This document shows, one piece after another, positions 21,894 through 22,278 of a stretch of 22,278 nt of DNA. This DNA is from Candidatus Gastranaerophilales bacterium (lineage in GTDB: Bacteria > Cyanobacteriota > Vampirovibrionia > Gastranaerophilales > Gastranaerophilaceae). The notes under the pieces were generated by a model that saw only the letters and a program-made list of their open reading frames with translations, made no database searches and was not told the origin of the DNA. How positions within the stretch are numbered: the stretch's first letter is position 1; every line of letters starts with the position of its first letter. The position numbers and the translations under genes are program-made. The DNA lies in contig JAMPIM010000030.1 of NCBI GenBank assembly GCA_023662705.1, positions 1-22,278 of the forward strand, read 5' to 3'.

Positions 21894-22278
21894 ATATTAA
21901 TAAACCGAAAGAATTCTTTTAAAAATCCCTTTACTCCGTCCTGCCAGGCATGAGAAACCCCTTTGTAGTATGGTTTATACTCCTCAATAATATTCTTAGG
22001 CAAATCTTTACCTGCACTTAAAGTTTGTGCAAGGAATTCCAGATATTCATCCTGAGCCTCACGATACTCGATATCCATATAGCGCATATCCTCATCCGCC
22101 GCATAATGTACAAGTGCGTGGTAAGCGCATTCTATATTCATATCTTTTGTTTCAGGAAAAAGTTTTATTGCGTCACGAACATTTTTTCTTTCGGTCAAAA
22201 CCGCGTAAATCAATCTTCCTACAAACTTTTTGTTATTTATATCATCGATTTTTAATATCGTGGATTGAGTTTTATATC
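21890..22278 (-). CDS. Hypothetical protein, 5' end beyond the window
   Basis: The frame stays open from the stop at 21890-21892 to the right edge, giving at least 129 residues. A TTG at 22213 has AGGA only 3 nt before it, and the 21 codons before it (YKTQSTILKIDDINNKKFVG) look like normal protein, so I take the gene as cut by the edge. The visible part is helical, acidic and aromatic-rich (AYHALVHYAADEDMRYMDIEYREAQDEYLEFLA), without membrane spans, Cys pairs or nucleotide motifs. The spaced Tyr, His and Asp/Glu of the middle helices are notable, but I cannot assign a fold. It overlaps rpe by 4 bp at the 3' end. Confidence 0.7.
   Translation of the reverse strand, partial: YKTQSTILKIDDINNKKFVGRLIYAVLTERKNVRDAIKLFPETKDMNIECAYHALVHYAADEDMRYMDIEYREAQDEYLEFLAQTLSAGKDLPKNIIEEYKPYYKGVSHAWQDGVKGFLKEFFRFINI

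Overview
The window reads as chromosomal DNA of a low-GC, non-photosynthetic relative of the cyanobacteria, most likely a gut Gastranaerophilales (Melainabacteria). Support comes from cyanobacteria-style LmeA/DUF2993 and GerMN proteins next to a BioY of cyanobacterial flavour, SpoIID without any sporulation cluster, and an adenylate kinase with an N-terminal tail ending in Val-Ser-Tyr-Lys-Gly, a tail type I associate with this order. The placement is inference; there is no rRNA here to prove it. I saw no tRNA, rRNA, CRISPR array, insertion sequence or phage gene.

Layout. 1-228: leader region with short direct repeats and a terminator-like hairpin. 229-1722 (+): TPR/glycosyltransferase-9-like protein, ending at a bidirectional terminator shared with gatB (1756-3201, -). 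3202-3640: gatB promoter, a terminator, and a previously hidden 53-codon gene (3326-3487, -) flanked by 10-bp direct repeats. 3641-4090 (+): dCMP deaminase. 4087-7542 (-): six tightly packed genes, in transcription order an anchored protein of unknown function, a DUF2993 lipid-binding-like protein, a GerMN protein, an orphan HicB-like protein, RimI and BioY. 7582-10143 (+): mutS. 10140-16011 (-): one operon cysS - spoIID - murJ - rimO from a good promoter. 16055-16383: small XRE regulator divergent from a KpsC-like capsule glycosyltransferase (16384-17532, +). Then (+) folC, adk with its own promoter and terminator, a Gln/Pro-rich TPR protein and rpe. A gene on the - strand runs off the right edge.

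How the genes work together. Most are housekeeping: tRNA charging (CysRS, GatB), ribosome modification (RimO on S12, RimI on S18), nucleotide and cofactor metabolism (dCMP deaminase, Adk, FolC, BioY, Rpe) and mismatch repair (MutS). A second theme is the envelope: MurJ exports lipid II, SpoIID cleaves glycan strands, and GerMN and DUF2993 proteins are exported or membrane-anchored. The KpsC-like enzyme with its XRE neighbour looks like the one accessory insertion.

Expression signals. The region is compact: three convergent pairs overlap by exactly 4 bp at their stop codons. Several genes lack a Shine-Dalgarno and have a -10 box ending 6-7 nt before the ATG, which predicts leaderless mRNAs (dCMP deaminase, mutS, folC, rpe). 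A TGn-extended -10 box recurs at five promoters. No single dramatic new system is visible. The best leads are the hidden 53-aa gene, the leaderless set, the Adk tail and the XRE/KpsC pair.
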